A DNA stretch of 64,000 nt, from assembly GCA_022559845.1 (NCBI GenBank), contig CM040126.1, positions 225,562,641 through 225,626,640 of the forward strand, written 5' to 3'. A program made the position numbers and the translations under genes. This stretch comes from Amorphophallus konjac. Taxonomy: Eukaryota; Streptophyta; Magnoliopsida; Alismatales; Araceae. The notes beneath the pieces were generated by a model. It was not told where the DNA came from. It was given only the letters and a program-made list of their open reading frames with translations, and ran no database searches. Shown here piece after piece: positions 22,449-33,143 of this stretch; within the stretch, counting starts at the first letter, position 1, and each line of letters starts with the position of its first letter.

Positions 22449-24223
22449 AATGATGATCATGTTCAATTTAGTTGTGTGTTTTGCATTGGTGTGTTCATGC
22501 ATTGTTTATATGTCAATGTGTCATTTTGCATATGTGTCGTATTGCATGGTTTGTGTAGCATCATTCTTGCATGGTCATGGTATATCAAATGTTGATGTAT
22601 GGAAAGGCAGGTTATGCTTGCCTAGACACACTCAATATGCGTGAGGTTTCACCTCCGCCAAGTACCATGAGTCATTGTCGCATATAGGCCATATAGTAAG
22701 GGGGAGTTGTCACTTTGCAGCATTCATGCATATGTTTCATTTTCATTCTGTTGCATTTAATAAATGTACAACCATGTGTTGGGTCATGCATTTCATACCT
22801 GCCAAATTCATGTTTGATCAGGTCAACCCCTGCATGGTTCTACTCTCTCACTCCTTGACGTTTGTCCTTACATTTGCTTGCAAACATAACTCCTTGAGTG
22901 CATTCTCTGCATATCTTTAGGGGGAGTTTTGTTGCTTTTCTTATCTCTTGCAATCTGAACTTCACTAGCTTACAGTTTGACAATACCGTTCATGAGACAG
23001 ACGGACATATGGAGTAAGAGCTTTCTATTATGTGCCCTGATGATTATCCATTCAATGAAATCGGTTCAGATTTAATGATTTCCTTGATGTTCTGAAATAT
23101 TGGTTTTGAAATCATCTATGTTCTTGGTTTTAATAGACCTTAACTAGAGACTGCATATTATGCTTTGAATGACTATCCTGCTATCTGAAAATCCAAATTT
23201 CATGACAATCTTGGTGATACTCTAGAGCTTAGTATTGGTGTTAAACATCTTGATGAGCTGGAATTGTTGAAAAATAAATTTGACAGAGCAATGATATTGT
23301 TGCACGGAGAAATATGTCCCGTCATCAAATTAAGTGACGAATGACATGTCATGATGTGCCCCTGTTATCTATGTCTTAATACATTTGGCCTCTAGGCAGA
23401 GCAATGGCATAATCACTGAGAAACATATCTTCCCATCACAGAAATGAGTTTGGATATGTCATGACGTGACTTTGCTATCTCTGTTCATTTTGAAGCATCA
23501 TAGTCAGTCTTACCAAATACCTAGGAATACTGGCGTCTAAACAACGTGTATTCTTATGGCTAGGAGGCATGTACTAGACTTGATTGCTCGTAAAATATGA
23601 GTCTTGTGCCTTCAAATGCAAAAAATACTAAAAATTACATTTGCTGCTATCATAACATTCCATGCTCTACTCATGTCTGTTTAGTCTCAATACTAGTTTT
23701 TGTGTTATTCCCTTAGCAGTTATTGAATATGGATATATAAGACAAGGGAAGGTTAAACATTGCAATGATATGCACCTTTGGTTCATTTCTATTAAATCTT
23801 CGATGTAGATGCTCTTCGAACTCTGTTGATGATATCGGATTTCATTAGCTTTGACCCGTACATGTTGCACGCGATATGTTTCCGGTTTGCATATTATGGC
23901 TTGCTCTTCCCTCTCCTTCACCTCTGGTCTCACCGACCTTTGTCACCTACTCTACTTTATCCTTCCTTTTTACTGTTGGCAAAGGGGGAGAATTCTTTGT
24001 GTGAGTCCTTCGTAAGAGCAATGGATGAGTGAATGGTGTACGGGGGAACTTCACTTTGTGCATCTCATTTGTGTATCCAATGCATAGCATTCATATCTGC
24101 ATTCATAATTACATTCACATGCTATTACTATCATGGATCTTGAGCTGCATATGTTACATATATCATACACTTTGCCATCTTGGCTATTTCTGCCATATAA
24201 TGACTCACAGTGTTGCCATCATC
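22449..24223 (+). other. Element D post-pol region, no intact gene
   Basis: 1.8 kb between pol and the 3' LTR. Some Sireviruses carry an envelope-like ORF here. In this copy the longest frames are about 80-160 codons, and I recognise none. Polypurine-like GGGGGAG motifs occur near 22699, 22919, 23984 and 24228, matching the multiple PPTs known in Sireviruses. Confidence 0.7.
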
Positions 24224-24237
24224 AAAAAGGGGGAGAA
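24224..24237 (+). other. Polypurine tract of element D
   Basis: AAAAAGGGGGAGAA directly precedes the 3' LTR start at 24238, the canonical position for plus-strand priming. Confidence 0.9.
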
Positions 24238-26738
24238 TGTTGAACACATGTGCACCATGATTACTATTATGGTTTTGATGATATCAACTATTATAAGTCA
24301 CATTGTGTTTGCATATGATGTCATTGTGTATCTGTTTAAGCAGTTTGTCATTTCATCGAACAGGTTGCGGGCATGTGCACTGCATTCCAAGTCTATATGT
24401 TGGACAAAGTCTATACGTTGGACAAAGTCTGTACATTGGACGAAGTATATATGTTGGACGAAGTCTATACGTTGGACAAAGTCTATACGTTGGACAAAGT
24501 CTATATGATGGACAAAGTCTATACGTTGGACAAAGTCTGTACATTGGACAAAGTCTATACGTTGGACTAAGTCTGTACGTTGGACAAAGTCTATGCGTTG
24601 GACAAAGTCTATATATTGGACGAAGTCTATACGTTGGACAAAGTCTGTACGTTGCTGAACATGAAGTCTGTACGTTGGTTGCCTAGCACAACTCGAAGTC
24701 TATACGTTGCTGCACACAAAGTCTATATGTTGCTGCAGATGAAGTCTGTACGTTGGCTGTCTAGCACAACTCGAAGTCTATACGTTGCTGCACATAAAGC
24801 CTATACGTTGCTGCAGATGAAGTCTGTACGTTGGCTACATGCACAACTCAAAGTCTGTACGTTGCGGCAGATGAAGTCTATACGTTGCTGCAGATGAAGT
24901 CTGTACATTGGCTGCAAGCACAACTCAAAGTCTGTACGTTGCACAACACGAAGTCTGTACGTTGCGGTAGATGAAGTCTGTACGTTGCTGCAGATGAAGT
25001 CTATACGTTGGCTGCATGCACAAGACAAGGTCTGTACGTTGGCTGCTAGCACAACTCCAAGTTTGTACGTTGGTTGATGGCTGCAACACAAGTCTATACA
25101 TTGGCCGGCTACTTCACACGCAAAGTCTATACATTGCGTTCGGTTGTGTTCGTGCATCAAGTTACCAAGTCTGTACATTTATGAAGCAAGTCTGTACAGG
25201 CTCATGCATGCTCAAGGTGCAAAGTCTGTACAGAGTTCATACATGCACACAAAGTCTACACGTCCAAGCCTTGATGCAAAGTCTATACAACAACTACAAG
25301 CTTCATTCAAATAGCCAAGGCCACTGCACAAGATGAGAGTCAAAAGACAAAGATTCAGTTGGTACTTTCTAGATCAACAAGGATGAAGTTACAGACATGA
25401 ACATGCTGCTAATGGACACAAGCAACGGAGCTGAAGCGGCTAACGGATCGACCCGGGCTGGACCGGGGTCTGCCCAGCTGGCGGTTGACCTCTAGCATAG
25501 GGGCAGTCGACCGCCCCAGCCAGGGACCCCCCGACTGCAGATCTGTCAGCTGCAGGTCGACCGCCAGCCAATAGCGGTCGACCGAATTTCCTAGGGATCA
25601 TCCGTTTGCAGGTGTTTCAGTAGCGGTCGACCGCCAGAAGGCACATGTCGACTGCCAGCCCCGATGCAGCCATGTTTGACTTCGAAATCCACCTCGTTGC
25701 CAGCCCCTTTCCATGGATTTCTTTAATCCAAAAGTCATCTAATCACCCACAAATTGTGGATCTGGTCTGAAGGATGTCTAAGGACCATTCAAGGTCTATA
25801 AAACCAACACATGAGGGGTTGGAAACCCTAACACTTCAAGGCTTCAAGGGAGATCAAGGGAGGCCATTTTCGAGGTACTGTAGCACCTCCGTGAACAGTG
25901 TTTCGGGAGGAAGTTCTTCATCCATCCAAGGTGATTCAAGTCCAGATCTAAAGCCATCTCAACCTCCAAAGAAGAAGAAGCAATCAAGGCTCTCAAGGGT
26001 GATCTAAACTGCATCCTTCTTCCTCTTCATCAACTCAAGCAGATTCAAGGAAGCACAACTCACAAGGAAGAAGAAGCCATTGCTGTTGAATCAAGAAGAG
26101 AGCTTTGTGAAGAAGATAGAAGCCTCTATTAGTGATCTACATCCATAGAAGAATCCGAATCAAGCTCCAGCAATCTCAGACAAGATTTTTCTTCTTGAGC
26201 TTATTTCATATCTTGTTTGAATAGCTTGATATTTGTTCTTTCTTCTTCATTTCATTCGAACAATCAAAACTGAAGATCGTCCCTACCGGTGGTTAGTCGG
26301 AAGGCAATTGGAAGTTGTCCGATCTGCGGTGTTCTAGGAAGGCAATCGGAAGTTGACCGATCTGCGGTGTTGACGTCCCTACCGGTGGTTAGTAGGAAGG
26401 CAGTCGATGGTTCTCCGATTTGCGGTTTGGTGTGCTGCACTAGTGAAGCCTCACCGGATTTGGTGAGAGGTGGACGTTGGACTGGAGATTCAGCCCGAAC
26501 CACCTTAAAATCTCGTGTGTTGTGGTTTGCTTGTGCGATTGCTTTATGTTAGATGCATGCTTAGGTTCAATATCTATACTACGTAATCATCTTGCCAAGC
26601 AAATTATTTGTGTTCTTCATCAAGCTAGTTATATTCCGTTGCTTATTTCATCATCTAGCTTTAAAGAGGGTTGCATTGCGAAAAGAGAGGCAGATCTATT
26701 CACCCCTCCCCTCTAGATCCGCTGTCCACTACACAACA
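24238..26738 (+). repeat. Element D 3' LTR
   Basis: 2,501 bp. It aligns with 14706-17072. Differences include extra repeat units near 24740-24960, a longer GTCGAC-cluster segment near 25488, and a partial deletion in the 58-bp repeats near 26335. The TATA-like box is at 25797-25804. Confidence 0.93.
24389..25290 (+). repeat. 18-bp and related tandem array in the D 3' LTR
   Basis: Counterpart of 14857-15610, about 150 bp longer through added GCTGCAGATGAAGTCTGTACG-type units. Confidence 0.88.
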
Positions 26739-26754
26739 CTCCCGCCGCTGGGGG

Positions 26755-26762
26755 TATAAAAA
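26755..26762 (+). promoter_or_regulatory. TATA-like box of the A 5' LTR
   Basis: TATAAAAA in the context GCTGGGGGTATAAAAAGCC, conserved at 51414-51421 in the 3' LTR. It is the best TATA candidate in the 11-kb LTR. If used, U3 is about 7.5 kb and transcription starts near 26785. Element D lies 12 bp upstream, so native upstream sequence is now about 12 kb away. Confidence 0.6.
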
Positions 26763-26774
26763 GCCCCTTCTTCG

Positions 26775-27130
26775 GCGAACAGAAAAGGGGGAGGAGGCCA
26801 GTGGAGGGAGCCACGACCGAGCTGCCAGAAAAGAGAAGAGGAAGAAGAAGAAGATAAGAGGAGAAGAGGAGGAGGGGAGGCTCTGCCCCCCCCCCCCTCT
26901 ACTGCCCCGTCAACTGTCGTCCGCGCGAAGAGAAAAGAGAAGAAGAGAAGAAGAAGCAGAAGAGAAGAAGAAGAGGAGGGGAGGCTCTGCCTCCCTCCCC
27001 TGTTGCTCCGTCCACCGCCACCTGAGCGAAGAGAAGAAGAAGAAGAAGAGGGGAGGCTCCGGCTCCCCCCTGTTGCTGTCTCGTCTACCACCGTCGGTGT
27101 GAAGAGAGGAAGAGAAGAAGAGTGAGTGGA
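26775..27130 (+). repeat. A LTR tandem block 7: purine-rich 85-95-bp units
   Basis: Three to four units. Each has a GA-rich part (gaagagaagaagaagagg), then GGGGAGGCTCTGCC, CCTCCCC and a GTTGCTCCGTC-like stretch. The counterpart is 51435-51790. Long open frames here are low-complexity Arg/Glu/Lys on one strand and Ser/Leu on the other. Confidence 0.75.
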
Positions 27131-27409
27131 GAGAGAGGATGAGGTCCGGGAGGGGAGAAGTTCGTGCTCCCCCCATTGTATCTTCTTTCTTTCTTTCTTG
27201 GCCCCCCCTTGTTTTTTTTTCCGTCGCCATGTATTAGCTCCCTTGGGGCACTCCTTTTGCGATAATAAAAGTAGAAGGCTTACAAATATTTTCTTTGGAC
27301 GTCTTTCTAAAGCCTTTCTTCCGTGTTTGCATCCCTCGGTGTTTCACGCTCCTTTCCCTTTCTCCTTTCGTTAGGGCTTGCTTTTTCCGGGGCATTTTTA
27401 TCTTTGCCC

Positions 27410-27600
27410 ACCCCTCGGTGCCCTCAGCGGCACACCCTAGCCGTGCCTCCAACGGCACACCCTCCATATGCCTTCAACGGCACACCCTTGGGCACCCCCA
27501 GCGGCACGCCTCCAGCGGCCTTCAGCGGCAGGCCCATGGGGCTCTTCGCCGACATGCTCCTGCCGCCTTCAGCGGCAGGCCCATGGGGCTCTTCACCGAG
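27410..27600 (+). repeat. A LTR tandem block 8: CAGCGGCACACCC units
   Basis: About six units of 25-35 bp related to block 6. A 24-bp segment including GCAGGCCCATGGGGCTCTTC is present twice here but not in the 3' LTR counterpart (52085-52360), suggesting local duplication or conversion. Confidence 0.75.
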
Positions 27601-27784
27601 GCAAGGGAACCGCAATCAATGCAAAGAGAGACAAATCGAACGACAACTAAACAACTTGAACACTCGCCCTCGTGAGAGAAAGAATGAAAGATAATCGAGA
27701 GAAAGAGAGAAGAAACCCATGCAAACTTAATAAAATCAAGAGAGAAAAGAAAAGAGGAAGAGACATAAGAATGGAAGAGGAGTG

Positions 27785-28125
27785 GGCTCCCCATGCCCTT
27801 CGCCGGCACGCCCCCTTCAGCCACCTTCGCCGGCACCCCCTTTCCGCCGCCTTCACCGGTACACCCTCCAGCAACCCTTGGCCGGCACACCCTTCGCCGG
27901 CACACCCGCTCGCGCCCTTGGCCGTCACACCCTTTGCTGGTACGCCCGTTCGCGCCCCTCGCCCGCACGCGCCCGCGACCCCTTCACCAGCACGCTCCCT
28001 TTACGCTCAGCGGCACGCTCTCGCCCTTCGCCGGCACACTCTCCCAGCCCCTCGGCGGCACGCTCCCCCTGCCTTCGCCAGTACACCCTGGTCGTTCTTC
28101 ACCGGCACGCCCCTTCAGCCCTTTT
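27785..28125 (+). repeat. A LTR tandem block 9: TTCGCCGGCACACCC units
   Basis: About fifteen degenerate units of 18-30 bp around TTCGCCGGCACACCC and CTTGGCCGGCACACCC, many with the palindrome GCCGGC. The counterpart 52812-53265 has an extra expansion of CCAGCCACCCTTGGCCGGCA units. Confidence 0.82.
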
Positions 28126-28154
28126 TAGCCCTCTAGCGGCCCACTCTCTCTCCC

Positions 28155-28425
28155 AAAAAAAAGAACACATATATAATATAATCATAATAATAAAAATAAA
28201 TTAATAAAAATTCTGATAAATAAATAAACCTGAGTATATATACGAAATAAACAAACAAAAAAATGTGAAATAATAATAATAATAATAAACAAAAAAGAGA
28301 AAATATAATAGTAATAATAATAAACGAAAATTGTGAAATCACCCGGAATTAATACATAAAAGGAAAATAAGCAATAAAATAAACATGCATATAATTTAAA
28401 GCCTAGATAAAAGAATAGTAAAATC
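28155..28425. other. AT-rich ATA/ATAATAA tract (A LTR)
   Basis: About 270 bp of very AT-rich sequence with (AAT)n and ATAAATAAATAA runs. The counterpart is 53300-53575. It contains many AATAAA-like hexamers, so it could include the LTR polyadenylation region (inference only). Confidence 0.6.
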
Positions 28426-29946
28426 CAGATCGCAGCCCCGTCTCTCCCGTGACCCGATGCTGAAGGAACAATCATGCCGCCCTTCCAGTTTGGGCCTGAG
28501 TCTTTAGAATTATCCCAAAATAGCCACGACCTCACCTCACCTCGGGCCGATATTCTGATTAAACCGGACTCGTTTCTCGGGCCAGATCCCTTCCGAGCCA
28601 CTACTAAAATTGCCGCACGTTCGGCAGACATTTGAACGGATTCACCTCGATTTCCGCCGTGTTTCTATTACGGACCGGTGTCCGAACATGAAAAGGTCCC
28701 TGCGTGACCGATATGGTCGACGGTTCCTATCCCGACATGGTCATAACCCGGCATTGCTCTGGGCCAATAGCCTGTCGAATCGGATTCATCCTAATGGGAT
28801 TTGTTCCCGCTCTTTCATTGAAGTTGCCGTGAACCCGGCATACGTTTGTACGGGGTTGCTTCAATCTACGTCGTACCTTCAATATGGACACTTGTCCGAA
28901 TATCAAGTGGTCCGCAAGTGACCGACTGAAATCGGAATAGAACGGGATGGCTCCCATCATCCCTGGACCCTACACATGGAAATATCAATAAGGCCTTCGT
29001 GGGCTATGCTGGGACCTCGGGTCCATCCCGATTATGGTCACTGTCTGACCCATATCCTCGGCCTATAGCCCGCTCCCTTTGAACACGTTTTTAGTTTTGG
29101 AATCTAGTCCCGGGACTCTTCCTCACTGCCCTCCGGCACCGAGAACATTAATGATGCCCACGCAAGCCTCGTTTGGACCGCAGGAGGCGCCCCCGGCATG
29201 GTCCTGACTCGATCTTGCACCGGGCCAACAAACTCATTGGTTTCCTGCTACACTAACCGACATTTAACTGAATGTTTTCAGAGTCTCGGAATAATATGTT
29301 TGCCGTGTCCCGGCATACATATGTTCTAGGTCCTTCTGCGACGATTACGATATTCTCAAGACGGACACCCGTCCGAATATTAAACGGTCTCCCGAATGAC
29401 CGACACGTTTCGAACGTCCGCTTCCCTAGACATAGGGCTTTCCAGCCGATTCAAGGGATATTCCCTCGTTGCCCCTTGGCACCAGAAATATTAATGACGC
29501 TCATGCAAGTCTTGTTTCGACCGCGGGTGGCCCACCGCAGTATGGTCGCAGCTTGCTCTTGCACCGGGCCAACAGATTTACTGGTTTTTGATCGCTCCAA
29601 CCGAGGCTTAGCCGAATGTCTTTCGTTCCTCTGAACAATAAATTTGCCACATCCTGGCATACATATGCTCTGATTTTCCTGCGATGATCGCGCTTTTCTC
29701 GAGCCAGACATTCGTCCGAACATTAAATGGTCAGTACATGACCGACATGATCTCGAATGTTTTTTTTTCTCGCCCTCGCCCGAGGATTTCAATATCTCGT
29801 AATAGACCTTTCATGCAATTAATTCCCTAGCCATGAGGCCCTGAATCTCGACGATTAATCAAGGGTGCTCCCTCGTATGGGGGATGTAAATGACGCCGTG
29901 ACCTTTATGGCGCGGCGGGTTTTGGTCCCGACACGAACTACACAAT
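28426..29946 (+). other. A LTR, unique U5-like stretch without genes
   Basis: About 1.5 kb of moderately GC-rich unique sequence, the best-conserved part between the two LTR copies (53576-55090). It has loose repeats such as CCCGGCATAC and TGACCGACATG. The longest frame is about 120 codons and resembles nothing I know. It probably forms most of U5. Confidence 0.6.
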
Positions 29947-32900
29947 TGTCACGCCCCGACGCGGAATATCGGGTCGTACAGTTAGAAACTAGTTAGAAAT
30001 AACAATAATAAACTAAACTAAACAATTACACAAGTGCTAAGGAAAGATGTAACTCTATTGACCAAGATGATTCCAAATTTTTACAATAACCAACACTGCT
30101 AATACACGATCAAACATGACTTCCAAATCTGAATTCTAATACAATAACTGACTCCAAAAGTAATTAAGTACTAACACAACTCTAAGGAAATAACTAGAGG
30201 TAAACAACCATGCCCACACGGCATCTACTAAGGAGTACACTCAAAAGATATCACTCCTGCCCTTCCCCATCGGTGTGCACATCATCACCTGAATAGCCTA
30301 GAAAGGGGGAAAACAACAACTATGAGCTGACGCTCAGTAGGAAATAACAGGCAAGTTTACGTGATTAACAAGTTAAATTACATTTTCATATGCCATGCTA
30401 AATAAAGGAAATAAAAGATGATACAATAAAACAGCGTAATACAAAGATCTTGCAAGGTCAAGAAATATAATGATGACAAGAGATAACAAGTACAAGAATT
30501 TACAACAGGAGATAGTAATAGAGAATTGGCCAACAAGCAAGTATTTTAAACATCATTCCAAGCACGATCAAGTAACAAGTAACAAGAGATTTTATGTCAT
30601 AGACGTTACACAAGTCAAGTACTCGGTGCAATGCCCCACCATGTCATTAACATCCCATGGGCTCACTAATTTTTCGGGCGCCCTCCCCAGGACCAGACCG
30701 GGCCCCTATGATGCGTTGGCATTGATTTATTGGATCCAAGATCCCACGATTGTCTAGACATTCAGTCACGTTTAATGGCCAATTTAATCGGGGGAATTAC
30801 TGCCAGAAGTTCAAGATTTAAAGGACTAACCTTGTCCTTGGATTCAAGAGCACATAAACACGATGAAACTCATCTCCGAGAGATGTGCGGTCATACAGAA
30901 GTCGCGAAAGGTATGTTTGGCTAACATAGGGCCGTGCATACAAAAACTGGTCTGAAACTCAGCCAGCGAGGTCAAGAAAGAACGGCTGACAGTGGGCCGC
31001 TCTAAGCTATGAACGGTGCATTATGGGCCGCTCATGTCCAGAAGACATTAAGACCCATGATAAGATATACGAACCATACTGGGCCATATTACAGATATGC
31101 GGTCATTATCAGGCCGTCGAAGAGGATATGCGGTCAACTACTAGCCGCGCATGCCTCTCATCGTCCGATACGATCCAAGCCTTAAACCAGCAGTTTAAAC
31201 ACATAAAATGATGTTTTTTGTAGTTCATTAGGTTCATAACAGGGATATAACAAGGTTCCAAGGTGATGGTAAAACCGCCGGATAGAGTTTCCGGGGGTAA
31301 AACCAAGACTAGCACACTAATCGGCTAACGACTTATTAAAAGTCGGTAAGTTGGTCACGCTGTTTACTGTAGGACAGCAGCTAACCAGCAAGCTAATAAT
31401 CACATTAATCCTAATTCCATGTCAAATTATCAAGGATTAAGTTTTACATTAAGTCAATTTGCCAAAAAGAATAATTCAAGTTGATAAGGAGAATGGACAA
31501 GCTAGCGTAGAATGAACAACATGCAATTAACAGAAATTTAGTTACATAATTAACCACTAATCATGTGAGTTTCTAATTTATTAATTACCATTATGATACT
31601 AATATGAAGCATTTAGAATCATAACTAAGTCACTTACTGCATGGATAAACGGTTCGGAATGAACCTTATAACCTCGGGACTAAACAGGGCTGAACGGGGG
31701 TCAAAGGGCAAGCCAGGGAGTTGGACTAAAATGCTAATAACTAATGGAAACAGACTCCAAATAAGGGGCTTTTGGTACTGTTGGAATGATAATGAAAAAC
31801 TCTACCTAACAGTAAGATCAATTTCATAATATCTTTCTGAAATCATGATTTATCAAAGCAAGAACACGGGAAACCCTAATTTTGACATGCAGTTACTAAA
31901 TCGTAAAATTCTCTCAATATATACAACGAAATTTGGGGCTTCTTATATCAAAAGAAAGCTACTTCGATGCTGATTCCATCCATGTATGATATGCTATATG
32001 GGGATCAAGATATGCAACTCAAAATCAGCCCGAAATCATGCTTTGACTCATAAGAACACTGCATAAATCAAGCCTAGACATACTCTTACTTCGATCCAAA
32101 ATTCTCTAGACATGCTCAATGAAATTTGGGACTTTTTACGCCAAATGAAATCTAACATGATGATGCTTACATCCATGTATATTAATTAGAGTTGAGCTGT
32201 TAGATCCTACCTCAATCGAAGAGAGAACTTAAAGCCCTAGAATGAAGAACGAACTGGACAGCACCTTAGAAAAACCTCGATATCTCCTCGGATACCTAAT
32301 GAAATTTAAGGATTCTTATATCATTGGAAAGATCTCGTCGATAGGAACAATTAGATGTATTCATGTGCAGGTTTTGGTTAAGGAAACCTACCTCAATCGA
32401 TGGAACAAAGAGGAGAGGAAGGAGGACGACGGCTGCCGACCCACCTCCACTAAACGACCAAGATCTTCCTAGATCTGAATCCAATGCGAACACCACAGTT
32501 ACCAAAAGAAAATAGACTTATAGAGCTTCATTTTGATGGCTCATAGAGCTTCTGGAGACTTCGGAGTTGGGAGAAATCGACCACGCAAGTTGGTGTTGGA
32601 AAATGGCACCGCCAAGGTTGACCAAGCCAAAACTCGGCCGCCACCATGTGCTAGGATTAGGTTTGGGTTCGATTGATAGAGGGCTATTGATCCTTAGATC
32701 GTGGCCTTTCATTTGCCACCAATTTGAGCTCATTTGGTTGAGTATTAAGCTCTAATTTGATGTTTTAAGATGAGGTTAGGTAAATGTTAACTAAGTGTGC
32801 ACTTTTAGGCTTAATCCACTAATTCGCCCTAATTACGGATTTTTACTGGGTCGATCACAGAAGACAAAGTTGCTAACTACATCGTCCTTAACCTGATTAG

Positions 32901-33068
32901 CATTTTTCCAGATTTGTATAAGGTAGTCGAATTTTCACTATTCTATTTTCTAAGGAATTAAATATTAAAAATCTGAAATTCAAGCATTAATTCATTAAAA
33001 ATTCAATTTTAAGTTAATAAAAGCTTAATAAATACATTGGGCTCAATAAAAATTATCGGGGTATTACA
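29947..33068 (-). repeat. Element B 3' LTR
   Basis: 3,122 bp, TG...CA, aligned with 37765-40041 plus 42731-43546. It is rich in AT and holds no long ORF. It preserves the uninterrupted site of LINE H, including 24 bp (about 32228-32251) missing in the other LTR. Confidence 0.93.
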
Positions 33069-33082
33069 CCCTCCCCTACTTA
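33069..33082 (-). other. Polypurine tract of element B
   Basis: On the minus strand the sequence AAGTAGGGGAGGG directly precedes the 3' LTR. Position and composition are canonical. The interval 33083-33143 is a short 3' untranslated region. Confidence 0.88.
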
Positions 33083-33143
33083 AGGAATTTGGTCCTCCAA
33101 ATTCGCTGCACTATAACTAAGAGTAGGGAAAGAGATCACTCAC

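Larger units (their letters stand above)
14706..26738 (+). mobile_element. Element D: Sirevirus-type Ty1/copia retrotransposon, decayed
   Basis: The element begins TGTTGAACACATG at 14706 and ends CACTACACAACA at 26738, with TSD CTCCC at 14701-14705 and 26739-26743. LTRs (14706-17072 and 24238-26738), an initiator-tRNA-Met PBS, a single gag-pol frame on the plus strand and a polypurine tract are all in order. Sirevirus assignment rests on the gag with a long coiled-coil extension, the pol order PR-IN-RT-RNase H, the long LTRs and repeated polypurine tracts near the 3' end. The LTRs differ by several percent and by repeat copy number, so this insertion is older than C. It sits in A's 5' LTR with its right TSD ending 12 bp before A's TATA box. 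Confidence 0.95.
26744..29946 (+). repeat. Element A 5' LTR, segment 3 (promoter end, R and U5)
   Basis: Continues A's 5' LTR after D and matches about 51400-55090. It lacks about 400 bp present at 52245-52625 in the 3' copy (junction near 27595). It contains the TATA-like box, tandem blocks 7-9, an AT-rich tract and a unique U5-like stretch. It is interrupted at its right edge by element B. Confidence 0.85.

Noticed and set aside
27126..28204. Possible host gene near the TATA box at 26755
   Set aside because: The segment matches 51790-53350 within the other LTR copy and consists of repeats. No exon-like conserved protein is visible.
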